A stretch of 40,086 bases of DNA from Pseudogemmobacter humi (lineage in GTDB: Bacteria > Pseudomonadota > Alphaproteobacteria > Rhodobacterales > Rhodobacteraceae), in the NCBI RefSeq assembly GCF_900609055.1, contig NZ_UXAW01000082.1:1-40086 (forward strand). Direction: 5' to 3'. This document shows, one piece after another, positions 13,842 to 23,269 of the stretch. Made by a program: the position numbers and the translations under genes. The notes below the pieces were generated by a model that saw only the letters and a list, made by a program, of their open reading frames with translations, had not been told where the DNA came from and did no database searches. Every line of letters begins with the position of its first letter. The stretch's first letter is position 1.

Positions 13842-14512
13842 AGGGAAGGCCTGTCCGCCGCCCGAAAGCCCCGGGATCGCATCGGGGCGGAACCGATCCG
13901 TTGCCAGGAGGGGGTTGCGCCCCGTCGGAAAGGGGGCCGCCGGTTTGTGGTGGCCTGACCCCCTCCGGGTCCGGCGGGCCATTCTTCCGCCCTGGCTCTT
14001 CCGGTATATCGTGGTGGCGTTTCCCGGCTCGGTCTGTCTGGATGTTCCTGATCGTCTCGGCCAGGGCGTTGTCATAGCTCTGGCGGATGTGCCTGCTGCT
14101 GCTGCCAGCCCGAATCTGAATATCGCGAGCCGCGGTCCGAAGGGTGAGCCGGACCCTGGCGATGCACGGGCCGCCTGTCATGCGGCACCTGTCCGGGCGC
14201 ACCGGGGACGAAGCCAGCGATACGAGGAGCCGGGGCGCCAATAACGGAGGCGGTGCAGACGTGAACCTTGCCCGGCATCAGCGCGCCGACTGTCGGCTGG
14301 ACCGGGACGGTGCGCCCTGAACTGACTGTTCGCGGCGGGCGTGGCCGGAGTCATCGCGCGCGGCATTCACGCCCACAGCCTCGCCGCCGCGCAAGCCGGG
14401 CCGGATCAGGCGCGAAGGGTTCGACGCTGGAATCGAAACCGCCGCGCAGTCTGCCGCGCCCCTTTCGACCGGATATGCCGAAGAGATTCGCCCCTTCGGA
14501 ATGAGGCAAGCC
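13842..14512. other. Decayed DNA with an IS3-family transposase scar
   Basis: No intact gene. On the minus strand at 14050-14079 the peptide SYDNALAETI is encoded, a signature of the second half of IS3-family OrfB transposases (the SYDNALAE block near the last catalytic Glu). Flanking residues no longer match, so only a scar is left. A GC-rich hairpin around 13869-13889 may end the sigma-factor operon. I see no other feature. Confidence 0.55.
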
Positions 14513-14757
14513 ATGGCCGATCTGCAATGCGTCTGTGTCCGCGTTTGTGACCCGAACTCCGACGTCAGTATGTCCCATTCGACCATCCGCGAGATGGCCG
14601 GTAGGGGGAACTGCGGATCTGCAAGAGCTGCGGCAAGGCTCTGCTGACGGTTTGCGAGGGGATGGAAACCATTGGGCAGGCCGTCAGGCTTTCCGAAATG
14701 GCCGGACTGACATGGCCTGAAAAAGCAAAAACCCCGGAAATTCCGGGGTTTGCCTGA
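14513..14757 (+). pseudogene. Frameshifted Cys-rich small ORF
   Basis: An ATG at 14513 with an ATGAGG site 7-10 nt upstream opens MADLQCVCVRVCDPNSDVSM and runs in frame to IREMAGRG. It then stops soon after in that frame. If one G is added to the G-run at 14604-14608 the frame continues as ELRICKSCGKALLTVCEG and on to the TGA at 14755, giving about 81 residues with cysteine pairs at both ends (CVC..C and CKSC), like a small zinc-binding protein. Its last codons overlap the tRNA-Leu terminator. It may be a recent one-base loss, a sequencing error or chance. Confidence 0.35.
14721..14751 (-). terminator. Intrinsic terminator of tRNA-Leu
   Basis: Stem AAACCCCGGAA/TTCCGGGGTTT (14729-14739 with 14741-14751), 12 nt past the 3' end of tRNA-Leu on the minus strand. 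It is followed on that strand by a T-rich run (GGTTTTTGCTTTT). Confidence 0.85.
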
Positions 14758-14763
14758 TCCGAA

Positions 14764-14850
14764 TGGTGCGGATGAAAAGACTCGAACTTTCACTCCGGTT
14801 AAGGAACAGCGACCTCAACGCTGCGCGTCTACCAATTCCGCCACATCCGC
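14764..14850 (-). tRNA. tRNA-Leu (anticodon GAG)
   Basis: 87 nt including an encoded CCA. The acceptor stem is GCGGATG/CATCCGC. The D-arm has the A-box-like TGGCGGAATTGGTAGACGC. The anticodon stem-loop is CAGCG-TTGAGGT-CGCTG, which gives anticodon GAG and reads CUC/CUU codons. A long variable arm (GTTCCTTAACCGGAGT region) is present, as expected of a class II tRNA, and the T-arm has GTTCGAGTC. The gene has its own terminator at 14721-14751. Confidence 0.95.
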
Positions 14851-14989
14851 ACATTCGGGATCAGATGGCGGGTATTTAGCGGCACTCGTCGGGGAAGGAA
14901 AGGGGTAATTTTCAGCTTTCCCTCCGCGCCGTGCGCTTTCGCGGCGCGGAGGGATTTTCAGGAATTCCGGGCGCTTATCCGGGCCGGCC

Positions 14990-16630
14990 CTATTGCGCCA
15001 CGAAGAGCAGGAAGGGCAGCCGCGCCGCCACCGCGGCAAGCTCGGCGCCGCTGCGCATCGCCTCGCCGCCCGGGGTGGCGGGCTGCGGCGCAGATTCGGT
15101 CCCGATCAGCGCGAACGCATCCTGCGAGGCGGCGGGCAGCGCGGTTTCCGGCGCCGGTGCGGCCTCCTCGGCCGGGGCAGCCACGATTGAAACCGAGGTC
15201 TCGGGCGCCGCCTCGGGCAGGCCCGCCGCAAATTCCGGCGGCGCCTGGTCGGGGCTGATGCTGAACGAGGGCAGCGCGGCTTCCTTCACCTCGGGCTCGG
15301 GCGCCAGTTCCCAAGCCCGTCCGGCCAGCGTATAGGCCGCCTTGCGCACCAGCGCCTCGCGGCCCTGCGCCCCCGGCACCAGCGCATCGGTGCCGCCCTT
15401 CATCGCGCCGAGCGAAATCTCATACCAGCCGAAGGCCAGATCCGCGCGCTGCGCCGCACCGAAGCCGCGCACCAGATGATGGCCGAGCATCTCTGCGTAA
15501 GAGGTTTCCCCCATCGCCGTCAGCAACAGCGCCGAGCCGATCGCCACATCGAGCTGGTCGCGCTCGTACCCGACGCCCAGGCAGACCCTGGCGGTGCCCG
15601 AAAGCTGGGCGGGCGACATGCCCGAGTTCATGATGAACCCCTCGACCCCGGTCAGCACCTCATCGGCGGGGCGCAGGGACAGCGCGGCGACCTGATCCTT
15701 CAGCACCGGGCCGAAGGCCGCGCATTGCGCCGCGATCTCGTCGGCGGATACCCCGGCGACCTTGGTCTGGAGCCCCTGCCCGGTGGTGATCGCCGCGGCG
15801 CGGGTCAGGCAGAACTGCTCGGCGATGGCGGTATTGGCGTCGCCCATCGTCTCGGCGGTGACATAGCCGCCGTTGGTGGTGGCGGTCAGCTGCACCCGGT
15901 TGCAATCGGCCGACAGCGCGCCGTTCGCGCCATTCGCGTCCATGAACGAGGGCAGCGAAGGGGAGGCGGCCACTTCGACCGGGGCAGGGGCGGCGGGCGC
16001 CTCGGGAACGGGTTCCGCGGCGATCAGCCCGGGAATCGCCGCGGCGGCGGCCGCGCCGACCGCACCTGCCGGGGCCATGCCCGCGGTGGCGCCATAGCCG
16101 GTCATCTCATCGCGCTGCGCCAGCAGCACGCCGCGCACGCCATAATGGCTGCCCGCGATGATGTCGCGGATCGTGGTGCCCCCGGCCTCGGCCCGGGCAT
16201 GCGAGGTGACGAGGATCGTCCGCTCGTCGCCGGTCAGATCGCCGGTGATGCCATGGCCAAGGAAGGCCTGGTAATCGCGCACCGCGGCTTTCGACTTGTT
16301 GCCGAGCACGCCATCGGCGGTGCCGACGTTCCAGCCGAAGTAATTCAGCGCGCTCTGCACTTCGATATTGGCGGCGCGCTGTTCGGCCGACATCGAGGGC
16401 GCGGCCTTCTTCGCGGTGGATTTCGAGGATTTCGCCCTGGGCGTGGCGGCCTTCTTGCGGTTCTGATCCTCGTTGATGGCGGCGCCGATCAGCCCGCCCA
16501 CGATCAGACCGGCGATCACGTCCTTCCCGTCGGCATGGGCGGGGCGCACCAGCGGCGAGACGGGCGCGAAGGACAGCGAGGCCAGAAGAAGGCAGGGCAG
16601 GGCACTGGTTGCAAAGGCCTTGTGCTTCAT
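14990..16630 (-). CDS. Secreted peptidoglycan-binding-domain protein
   Basis: 546 aa with a signal peptide ([20 protein letters not shown], cut near AHA). A short glycine-zipper-like hydrophobic stretch ([16 protein letters not shown], about 37-52) follows, then a Lys-rich linker. The next domain, about residues 82-142, is PG_binding_1-like ([40 protein letters not shown]). The large rest is Ala-rich and lacks a catalytic motif; it contains a regular helical section (about 270-430) with [10 protein letters not shown] and [14 protein letters not shown]. The C-terminal 100 residues are Pro/Ala/Glu-rich. It is probably a cell-envelope structural or assembly protein; the enzyme activity, if any, is not visible. 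It is a single gene on the minus strand and divergent from lipB. Confidence 0.75.
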   Translation of the reverse strand: MKHKAFATSALPCLLLASLSFAPVSPLVRPAHADGKDVIAGLIVGGLIGAAINEDQNRKKAATPRAKSSKSTAKKAAPSMSAEQRAANIEVQSALNYFGWNVGTADGVLGNKSKAAVRDYQAFLGHGITGDLTGDERTILVTSHARAEAGGTTIRDIIAGSHYGVRGVLLAQRDEMTGYGATAGMAPAGAVGAAAAAAIPGLIAAEPVPEAPAAPAPVEVAASPSLPSFMDANGANGALSADCNRVQLTATTNGGYVTAETMGDANTAIAEQFCLTRAAAITTGQGLQTKVAGVSADEIAAQCAAFGPVLKDQVAALSLRPADEVLTGVEGFIMNSGMSPAQLSGTARVCLGVGYERDQLDVAIGSALLLTAMGETSYAEMLGHHLVRGFGAAQRADLAFGWYEISLGAMKGGTDALVPGAQGREALVRKAAYTLAGRAWELAPEPEVKEAALPSFSISPDQAPPEFAAGLPEAAPETSVSIVAAPAEEAAPAPETALPAASQDAFALIGTESAPQPATPGGEAMRSGAELAAVAARLPFLLFVAQ

Positions 16631-16729
16631 TGCAATACTCCGTCAGAAAACAGACATCCTGGCGCGATCCTATCACGGAAACGTGGGCGGAAAAGCCCGG
16701 AATTCCTCAGCATCCGAAAGGCGCCCGCC

Positions 16730-17401
16730 GTGGTCGAATGGGTTCATCTTCCGGGCCTTGCCCCCTATGCCGAGACGCTGGCCGCAATGGAGGCCCGCGC
16801 CGGCGCCATCGCGCGCGGCGAGGCCGACGAGGCCCTGTGGCTGCTGGAGCACCCGCCGCTGTATACCGCGGGCACCTCGGCCGATCCGGCCGATCTGATC
16901 GCGCCCGACCGTTTCCCGGTGTTTCCGGTGGGGCGCGGCGGGCAATATACCTATCACGGGCCGGGCCAGCGGGTGATCTATACCATGCTGGATGTGAAGG
17001 CGCGCGGCGGCGATGTGCGCTGTTTCGTGCGGGCGCTGGAAAACTGGGTGATCGCGACGCTCGCGGAATTCGGCGTGAAGGGCGAGATCCGCCCGGGCCG
17101 CGTAGGGGTCTGGGTGGTGCGCCCCGACCGGCCCCCCGCGGCCGACGGCAGCCCCGCCGAGGACAAGATCGCCGCCATCGGCATCCGCATCCGCCGCGGC
17201 GTCAGCTTTCACGGCATCTCGATCAACGTCGAGCCGGATCTGTCGCATTTCGGCGGCATCGTGCCCTGCGGCATCCGCGACCACGGGGTCACGAGCCTTG
17301 TCGATCTGGGCCTGCCGGTGGGGATGGCCGATCTGGACGCCGCGCTGATGCGCAGCTTCGATCCGTCTTTCGCCGAAGGCCCGGCCTGCCGCCGCGACTG
17401 A
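16730..17401 (+). CDS. lipB: Octanoyltransferase (lipoate biosynthesis)
   Basis: 223 aa from a GTG at 16730 (AAAGG 8 nt upstream). It transfers the octanoyl group from acyl carrier protein to the lipoyl domains of pyruvate and oxoglutarate dehydrogenases and the glycine cleavage H protein; LipA then inserts sulfur. The BPL/LplA fold is shown by [18 protein letters not shown], the [20 protein letters not shown] block, the catalytic Lys in [11 protein letters not shown] and the catalytic Cys in [13 protein letters not shown]. The insert after GVWV (residues about 125-145) is slightly longer than in enteric enzymes. Its closest neighbour on the same strand is cytochrome c550, 83 nt later. Confidence 0.95.
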   Translation: MVEWVHLPGLAPYAETLAAMEARAGAIARGEADEALWLLEHPPLYTAGTSADPADLIAPDRFPVFPVGRGGQYTYHGPGQRVIYTMLDVKARGGDVRCFVRALENWVIATLAEFGVKGEIRPGRVGVWVVRPDRPPAADGSPAEDKIAAIGIRIRRGVSFHGISINVEPDLSHFGGIVPCGIRDHGVTSLVDLGLPVGMADLDAALMRSFDPSFAEGPACRRD

Positions 17402-17484
17402 GCGCGAAGGGCTTGCATCCCCGGCGCCGGGGCCGCATTTCTGGGGCGGGAACGCCACCTCCTGCCCATCGAGACGAGGAAGCC

Positions 17485-17904
17485 ATGTCCAGAACCGTAT
17501 CCGGGATGATCCTGTCCGCCGCCCTGAGCCTCGGCGCGGCGCTGCCTGCCCTCTCCGGCGACGCCGTGAAGGGAGAGAGCGAGTTCCGCAAATGCAAGGC
17601 CTGCCATTCGATCACCGCGCCCGACGGCACCGTGATCGAGAAAGGCGGCAGGACCGGGCCGAATCTTTACGGGGTGATCGGCCGTCCGGTCGCCTCGGAC
17701 CCCGATTTCTCCTATGGCGCCTCGATCCGCGAGGTCGGCGCCACCGGGCTGGTCTGGGACGAGGCGGCGCTGGCCGATTATGTTGCCGATCCCGGCCGCT
17801 GGCTGAAGGAGAGGCTCGGCGGCAGCGGAACCTCGAAGATGACCTTCAGGCTCGGGAAGGGCGGCGAGGACATCGCCGCCTGGCTTGCCAGCCTTCCCCG
17901 CTGA
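17485..17904 (+). CDS. cycA: Cytochrome c550 (class I, c2-type)
   Basis: 139 aa with a signal peptide (about 24 residues, cut near LSG). The mature protein begins GDAVKGESEFRKCKACHSIT: the heme is bound by Cys37, Cys40 and His41, and Met119 in TSKMTFRLGK is the sixth ligand. The whole pattern, including KGGRTGPNLYGVIGRPVASD and DYVADPGRWLKERL, follows Paracoccus cytochrome c550 closely. It is a periplasmic electron carrier between the bc1 complex and terminal oxidases or nitrogen-oxide reductases. It lies just upstream of ctaD with a 381-nt gap, which fits electron delivery to the aa3 oxidase. Confidence 0.9.
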   Translation: MSRTVSGMILSAALSLGAALPALSGDAVKGESEFRKCKACHSITAPDGTVIEKGGRTGPNLYGVIGRPVASDPDFSYGASIREVGATGLVWDEAALADYVADPGRWLKERLGGSGTSKMTFRLGKGGEDIAAWLASLPR

Positions 17905-18285
17905 CGCGGCCCGGGCGGCGGCCTCTCCGCCTTTGCGCGGCGCATCCCTCTGGGGCGGGGCAATTTTTCCGGCCGGATTGCGGTGCTGCGGGCTCTGGCC
18001 CGGTTCGGCTGCGGACCCGCCCGTCCCGGGGGGCGCGCATATCTGTCGCACCCCCCGGGGCGGGCAGATCGCGCTGCCCTCGCCCCGGCTGATATCTTGC
18101 GGCAAACAAACATCTTTCCGCCCGCCATCCGCCCCCTTCGGCACCCGCCGGAGACGGCAATCAGATTTGACACAGATCAAATCCGCCGTTGCGGCCTCTG
18201 TTGCGGGCAGCTAAACAAACATCAGCAAGGGAATGGGACCCCAGCCCAGGGCTGGCGGTCCCGAGTGCAATAGCGGGAGACGCCT
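17905..18285. other. Intergenic control region between cycA and ctaD
   Basis: 381 nt without a gene. It contains the FNR-type box at 18167-18180 and a GC-rich stretch around 18044-18062 that can fold weakly. The ctaD ribosome site GGGAGA lies just before 18286. No intrinsic terminator with a T-run is seen after cycA. Confidence 0.5.
18167..18180. promoter_or_regulatory. FNR/FnrL-type box upstream of ctaD
   Basis: TTGACACAGATCAA fits TTGAY-N4-ATCAA, the FNR/FnrL operator, with only the inner C of the first half differing from TTGAT. It lies 106 nt before the ctaD start. FNR-type oxygen sensors regulate respiratory oxidases in Rhodobacteraceae, so oxygen control of ctaD is plausible. The first half also overlaps a TTGACA -35-like element, which would suit repression. 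Confidence 0.65.
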
Positions 18286-19956
18286 ATGGCGGATGCAGCC
18301 ATCCACGGGCATGACCATGACAATCGGGGGTTCTTCACCCGCTGGTTCATGTCCACCAACCACAAGGACATCGGGGTCCTCTATCTGTTCACGGCGGCGA
18401 TCGTCGGACTGATCTCGGTCATCTTCACCGTCTACATGCGGATGGAGCTGATGGAGCCCGGCGTCCAGTATATGTGCATGGAAGGGATGCGCCTGAGCGC
18501 CGCGGCCTTCGGCGAATGCACCCCCAACGGCCATCTGTGGAACGTCACCGTCACCGCCCACGGCATCCTGATGATGTTCTTCGTGGTGATTCCCGCGCTG
18601 TTCGGCGGTTTCGGCAACTATTTCATGCCGTTGCAGATCGGCGCGCCGGACATGGCCTTCCCGCGGATGAACAACCTGTCCTACTGGATGTATGTCGCCG
18701 GGACCGCGCTGGCCGTGGCCTCGGTCTTCTCGCCGGGCGGTGACAGCCAGCTTGGCTCGGGCGTGGGCTGGGTGCTCTATCCGCCGCTGTCGCATATCGA
18801 AGGCGGCTATTCGATGGATCTGGCGATCTTCGCCGTCCACCTGTCGGGCGCCTCGTCGATCCTCGGCGCGATCAACATCATCACCACCTTCCTGAACATG
18901 CGCGCCCCGGGCATGACCATGCACAAGGTGCCGCTGTTCGCCTGGTCGGTCTTTGTCACCGCCTGGCTGATCCTGCTGGCGCTGCCGGTGCTGGCCGGCG
19001 CGATCACCATGCTGCTGACCGACCGCAATTTCGGCACCTCGTTCTTTGCCCCGGCGGGCGGGGGCGATCCGATCCTCTACCAGCACATCCTGTGGTTCTT
19101 CGGCCACCCCGAGGTCTATATCATCGTGCTGCCGGCTTTCGGCATCATCAGCCAGGTCATCGCCACCTTCTCGAAGAAGCCGATCTTCGGCTATCTGCCG
19201 ATGGTCTATGCGATGGTCGGGATCGGCGTGCTCGGCTTCATCGTCTGGGCGCACCACATGTATACCGTGGGCATGTCGCTCCAGCAGCAGAGCTATTTCA
19301 TGATGGCCACCATGGTCATCGCGGTGCCCACCGGCATCAAGGTGTTCAGCTGGATCGCGACGATGTGGGGCGGCTCGGTCGAGTTCAAGACCCCGATGCT
19401 GTTCGCCTTCGGCTTCCTGTTCCTGTTCACCGTCGGCGGCGTGACCGGCGTGGTGCTCAGCCAGGCGCCGCTCGACCGCCAGTATCACGACACCTATTAC
19501 GTCGTGGCGCATTTCCACTATGTGATGAGCCTCGGCGCCGTCTTCGGCATCTTCGCAGGGGTCTATTTCTGGATCGGCAAGATGTCGGGCCGCCAGTATC
19601 CCGAGTTTGCCGGAAAGATCCATTTCTGGCTGATGTTCATCGGCGCCAACCTGACCTTCTTCCCGCAGCACTTCCTCGGGCGTCAGGGCATGCCGCGGCG
19701 CTACATCGACTATCCGGCGCAGTTCGAATACTGGAACTGGATCTCGTCGATCGGTGCCTTCGTCTCCTTCGCCTCGTTCCTGCTGTTCATCTGCATCGTG
19801 TTCTACACGTTGTTCGCCGGCCGCCGGGTCACCCAGAACAACTACTGGAACGAATATGCCGATACGCTGGAATGGACCCTGCCTTCGCCGCCGCCCGAAC
19901 ATACGTTCGAGCAGCTTCCCAAGCGCGAGGACTGGGACCGCTCGCACAGCCACTGA
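18286..19956 (+). CDS. ctaD: Cytochrome c oxidase aa3, subunit I
   Basis: 556 aa, 12 membrane helices, the catalytic subunit of a proton-pumping heme-copper oxidase. Ligands visible by position: His92 (AHGILMMF) and His411 (HFHYVMS) for low-spin heme a, His409 for heme a3, and His274, His323 and His324 for CuB. Glu276 in GHPEVY marks the D-channel type A1 oxidases, Tyr278 is the cross-linked Tyr, and Lys352 (TGIKVFSW) is in the K-channel. No subunit II or III gene is adjacent; as in Paracoccus ctaDII, the gene stands alone after cycA. It ends in a strong terminator at 19961-19987, so it is monocistronic. Confidence 0.96.
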   Translation: MADAAIHGHDHDNRGFFTRWFMSTNHKDIGVLYLFTAAIVGLISVIFTVYMRMELMEPGVQYMCMEGMRLSAAAFGECTPNGHLWNVTVTAHGILMMFFVVIPALFGGFGNYFMPLQIGAPDMAFPRMNNLSYWMYVAGTALAVASVFSPGGDSQLGSGVGWVLYPPLSHIEGGYSMDLAIFAVHLSGASSILGAINIITTFLNMRAPGMTMHKVPLFAWSVFVTAWLILLALPVLAGAITMLLTDRNFGTSFFAPAGGGDPILYQHILWFFGHPEVYIIVLPAFGIISQVIATFSKKPIFGYLPMVYAMVGIGVLGFIVWAHHMYTVGMSLQQQSYFMMATMVIAVPTGIKVFSWIATMWGGSVEFKTPMLFAFGFLFLFTVGGVTGVVLSQAPLDRQYHDTYYVVAHFHYVMSLGAVFGIFAGVYFWIGKMSGRQYPEFAGKIHFWLMFIGANLTFFPQHFLGRQGMPRRYIDYPAQFEYWNWISSIGAFVSFASFLLFICIVFYTLFAGRRVTQNNYWNEYADTLEWTLPSPPPEHTFEQLPKREDWDRSHSH

Positions 19957-19960
19957 CGGC

Positions 19961-19987
19961 AAAGGCCCCGGGAAACCGGGGCCTTTT
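19961..19987 (+). terminator. Intrinsic terminator of ctaD
   Basis: Perfect 11-bp stem (19961-19971 with 19976-19986), GAAA tetraloop and TTTT tail, 4 nt after the ctaD stop. Confidence 0.92.
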
Positions 19988-20226
19988 GCTTTCGGGCCAA
20001 TGTCGCAGGATATCCTCGTGGCCGTTCCCTCTTGCAGCACCGCCTCTGACCAACAGGCCTGTCGCCGCCGGCTTCGGGATGATCGCGATCCGTATATCCG
20101 GTATCCGCTCGCTGCCCGGGCCAATGCGCGCCCCGCTTCGGCGCCCCGCGCCGGCTCCGGTCCCGCCCCCGGCGCTTCCCTGTCTCTCTGCGGCCATTGC
20201 TCCGGCCGCCGGAACTGAACACGCAA

Positions 20227-20712
20227 ATGCCCTACCACTGGCTGCCCCCCTCAGGCGAAACCCGCCGCCTTCACCTGAGCGCCCACCGTTCGCTGCCGCC
20301 TTACGGCTTCGTCTGGTTCATCGGCGGCACCGCGGCGTTGATCTTCGTGCCGCTCCTGCCGGTGATCGCCACGCCGGTTTTCTGGGGGCTTCTGCCCTTC
20401 GTCCTCGCCGCGCTCGGTGCGATCTGGTGGGCGCTGAAACGCTCCTGGAGCGACCGCGCCGTGACCGAGGATCTGATGCTGTCGCGCGATCTAATCACTC
20501 TGACCCGCCACGGTCCGCGCGGGAAGGTGCAGAACTGGCAGGCCAATCCGTTCTGGGCCTCGGTCCATCTGCACCCGCGCGGCGGGCCGGTGCCGGACTA
20601 TCTGACGCTGAAAGGCGATGGCCGCGAGGTCGAGCTCGGCGCCTTCCTGACCGAAGAGGAGCGCCGCGCCCTGAGCCGGGAGATCGCCGCGGCGCTGGCG
20701 GAGATGCGGTGA
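20227..20712 (+). CDS. DUF2244 membrane protein
   Basis: 161 aa from the ATG at 20227. Two helices lie close together (about residues 26-48, FVWFIGGTAALIFVPLLPVI, and 50-68). A soluble C-terminal part with PRGKVQNWQANPFWASVHLH and LGAFLTEEERRALSREIAAA follows. This is the DUF2244 layout, a short alphaproteobacterial membrane family that is often found near cytochrome oxidase genes and whose role is unknown. It lies 270 nt after ctaD with a terminator between, so it has its own promoter. Confidence 0.82.
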   Translation: MPYHWLPPSGETRRLHLSAHRSLPPYGFVWFIGGTAALIFVPLLPVIATPVFWGLLPFVLAALGAIWWALKRSWSDRAVTEDLMLSRDLITLTRHGPRGKVQNWQANPFWASVHLHPRGGPVPDYLTLKGDGREVELGAFLTEEERRALSREIAAALAEMR

Positions 20713-21161
20713 GGGCGAGAGCGATACCGACGGGAACGCACGGCGATGTCTGCGCGAGACCCCGGCAAGAGGACGCGGAGTTTCGCGGAGCATCAACTTC
20801 GACCCCAGAGCCCGCGATCAGCAAGAGGGCGGCTTTGCCGCTGACCTTCCCCGGTTTTTTGATCAGGTTGCGACCGGAATGCTCCCCCGGGAAAGCAGGG
20901 ACGATGAAGCTGTTACGGCTGCCATGTCGGCGCCCCGGTCGGGTCCGCGAGGGGCGCGACGGCATCTGCGGGAAAGCTTGCGCGGGCATGTCCGAGGCGA
21001 CGTGCCGGACCGGCTCACCATAGCTGGCCTCGTTTGCGGCGTTGAGGCAGAGGATGCGATCCGCCGGGCACGCGATGATAACGCGGATAGAATCGCCCCT
21101 GCCACGCGCTTCCCGGTGTAATCGGGCGCATTCGCAGAACTTACGCGGCCCTTTTCAGTTC
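20713..21161. other. Gene-poor stretch before the IS3 remnant
   Basis: 449 nt without a recognisable gene, RNA or regulatory site. Open frames on both strands are basic, Arg/Ser-rich and without family resemblance. It is probably decayed sequence continuous with the IS remnant that follows. Confidence 0.4.
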
Positions 21162-21945
21162 CTAGGTGGGTGTGATGCCGCGGGTGCCCATGTTCGGGCG
21201 GCGGTTGTCGTAAGCCCCAGGCCATTGCCTGGCGTGGTCCTGTGCCTCGTCGATGGTTTGGGTGAGGTATTGGTCCAGCCATTCATGACGGACGGTGCGG
21301 TTGCAACGCCCGATGCTGGGGGTCTGTCAGGGTGGGATGGCGGATGGCGATCCCCCGGATCTCAGCCCGGTTCCGCAGCTTGCCACTGATGTACTCCAGA
21401 CGATCCGCCATGAAGTCGATGGACCTGATCATGTCGGGCGCCTCCGGCACGGCCAGGGCGTTGGGCTTGTCCAGCTTGATCCGCTTGCGGAGTTTGATCT
21501 CCAGGTTCAGTTCCGGTGTGCAGCAGATACGCTAGACGCGCTTGTGGTTCCAAAGGTGCCCCTTCACGTTTGCGCAGGTACAGGCAGCACAGCTTGCGCC
21601 TCGGGTCTGCGGGCATCGGTCAGCCCAACCAGAATCAGCGATCTCCGCGTTCCCGGCCTGCCATAGCGACAGCAGGTTTCGCTCACTCCGAACGCCGGCA
21701 GGCCAGGGCAATACTGACCTTGTGTCGCGTCACCACCTTCCCGGTCTTCCCGCGGCGGCGAAACGGCCGGGCTACTTTTTCCCAAGAGGATCCCTTGAGC
21801 AGACCGGCTTGCATGCTCAGACCCGCATATATCCGCTTCAGCCGGCGGTTCTCATCCTCAATGGTCTTCATCTGGCGGATCAGGGCGCATATACTTCGCC
21901 CGCCACCTTTAGAACGACGCTTTGCTTGTGCCATGCTTGCGGCAC
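21162..21945 (-). pseudogene. IS3-family transposase remnant
   Basis: Read on the minus strand, several frames together give an IS3-family transposase. OrfA's end is seen as ALIRQMKTIEDENRRLKRIY (about 21815-21890). OrfB's start reads KVVTRHKVSIALACRRSE, then VSETCCRY. The middle includes WNHKRV and ELNLEIKLRKRI, then the catalytic-core DFMADRLEYISGKL. The end reads TQTIDEAQDHARQWPG and DNRRPNMGTRGITPT, with a stop at 21162. At least three frameshifts and an in-frame stop separate these pieces and part of the DDE core is missing, so it is inactive. Terminal inverted repeats could not be found. Confidence 0.8.
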
Positions 21946-22457
21946 GGCCCGGAAACCGGAACAAGGCCATCGGCTTGGTGCAGGACCGCGAGGATTTGCG
22001 CCTCTGCGTATCTGATTGTTTTTATTCGTAATTTTATCAAAAATCTTACCGGGAAAACTCTGCTTATGCAGCCGGATACTCCGGGGGGATGATCATATCC
22101 TTATCCGGAGATGATATTGCCGCTCGCATTGCTCCAGGCGCTCCTGACAGTCGGGTGAGGGCGTAATGAAAGGCAAACATTCCCGGTCGGAAGAGCCAGG
22201 GCCGGTTTTGTTCGGGCGGGCCGCGGTGGGGCTTTCCGCGCCTGAGCCACTGGCGGGAACTGGTGTTCTCGGGGCCTGTCTGGCGGGATTTTGCGCCTGC
22301 CCGGCGGGAACGGTCGCATCCGGCTGAAGAAGAGGAAGGAGCGGCAGGAGAAAGATATGGGCAGGGGGATGGCGTGCGGCACGGGTACCCGGCTTCCGGC
22401 AGGCATCCTTCCCAAGCTGTTCATACCGCCCCAAGAGGGGGGGGGAAGGCCATCCGC
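21946..22457. other. Gene-poor stretch downstream of lexA
   Basis: About 510 nt without a convincing gene. A small open frame at 22166 (plus) has no sign of a coding bias or family. AT-rich DNA around 22015-22060 marks the edge of the IS remnant. No intrinsic terminator was seen for lexA. Confidence 0.35.
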
Positions 22458-23165
22458 TCAGTAGCTGCGGATCAGGCCGACAAGCCGCCCCTGGACCTTG
22501 ACCAGATGATCGGGGAAGACGCGGGTCTCATAGGCCGGATTCGCCGCTTCCAGTGCGATCATGCTGCCGCGGCGGCGGTAGCGTTTCAGGGTGGCCTCCT
22601 GATCCTCGACCAGAGCCACCACGATGTCGCCGTTCTCGGCGGTGGCCTGTTCGCGGATCACCACGATATCGCCATCGTTGATCCCGGCCTCGATCATGGA
22701 ATCGCCTTTGACCTCAAGCGCATAATGGTTCCCGCGCCCCGACAGCATCGAGCCGGGCACCGCGATGTGATGCGAGACTTCGGCGATGGCCTCGATCGGC
22801 ACACCGGCGGCGATCCGGCCCATCACCGGCAGTTCCAGCGCATGGACCGGGGTGACCGGCATCGCATCGGTGGGCGGCGGTCGGCGGTCGCCCTCGATCA
22901 CTTTCGGCGCGAAACCCGGAGCCGCGGAACCTGCGGGGCGTTTCTCTATCGCCTCGGGCAGACGGATTATTTCCAGCGCGCGGGCGCGATGCGCGAGGCG
23001 GCGGATGAACCCGCGCTCTTCCAGGGCGGTGATCAGCCGGTGGATGCCGGATTTCGAGCGCAGATCCAGCGCCTCTTTCATCTCGTCGAACGAGGGCGGC
23101 ACACCTTCGCGGTCGAGCCGCTCGCGGATGAAGTTCAGCAGCTCCAGCTGTTTTCGCGTCAGCAT
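22458..23165 (-). CDS. lexA: LexA repressor
   Basis: 235 aa, the SOS regulator. A winged helix-turn-helix fills residues 1-65 ([40 protein letters not shown]). The linker (about 75-105) is longer than in E. coli, as is usual in alphaproteobacteria. The self-cleavage site is Ala120-Gly121 (GRIAAGVP), and the Ser/Lys pair is Ser156 ([10 protein letters not shown]) and Lys194 (EATLKRYR). RecA filaments on single-stranded DNA trigger cleavage. An SOS box lies 39 nt upstream (23205-23219), so it represses itself. It follows moeA by 104 nt and is likely its own unit. Confidence 0.96.
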   Translation of the reverse strand: MLTRKQLELLNFIRERLDREGVPPSFDEMKEALDLRSKSGIHRLITALEERGFIRRLAHRARALEIIRLPEAIEKRPAGSAAPGFAPKVIEGDRRPPPTDAMPVTPVHALELPVMGRIAAGVPIEAIAEVSHHIAVPGSMLSGRGNHYALEVKGDSMIEAGINDGDIVVIREQATAENGDIVVALVEDQEATLKRYRRRGSMIALEAANPAYETRVFPDHLVKVQGRLVGLIRSY

Positions 23166-23204
23166 CCCTGTCCTCCGGCAAAACGGGCGGATCGTTGATG
23201 TAAT

Positions 23205-23219
23205 GTTCTGCCCGTGTTC
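23205..23219. promoter_or_regulatory. Alphaproteobacterial SOS box (LexA operator)
   Basis: GTTCTGCCCGTGTTC is an exact GTTC-N7-GTTC direct repeat, the operator of Rhodobacteraceae-type LexA. It lies just upstream of the lexA start, as expected for autoregulation. Confidence 0.9.
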
Positions 23220-23269
23220 CCGGTTTGTGTCAAGCTCTTTGCTGATTCTTCATGATTTTCCCGCAAGGA

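Noticed and set aside
18211-20238. 675-codon open frame antisense to ctaD
   Set aside because: Opposite strand of a certain oxidase gene; the composition (Asp/His/Arg/Gln-rich) is that of a GC shadow.
22166-22327. Small plus-strand ORF starting MKGKHSRSEEPG
   Set aside because: No ribosome site and no structure; likely chance in GC-rich DNA.
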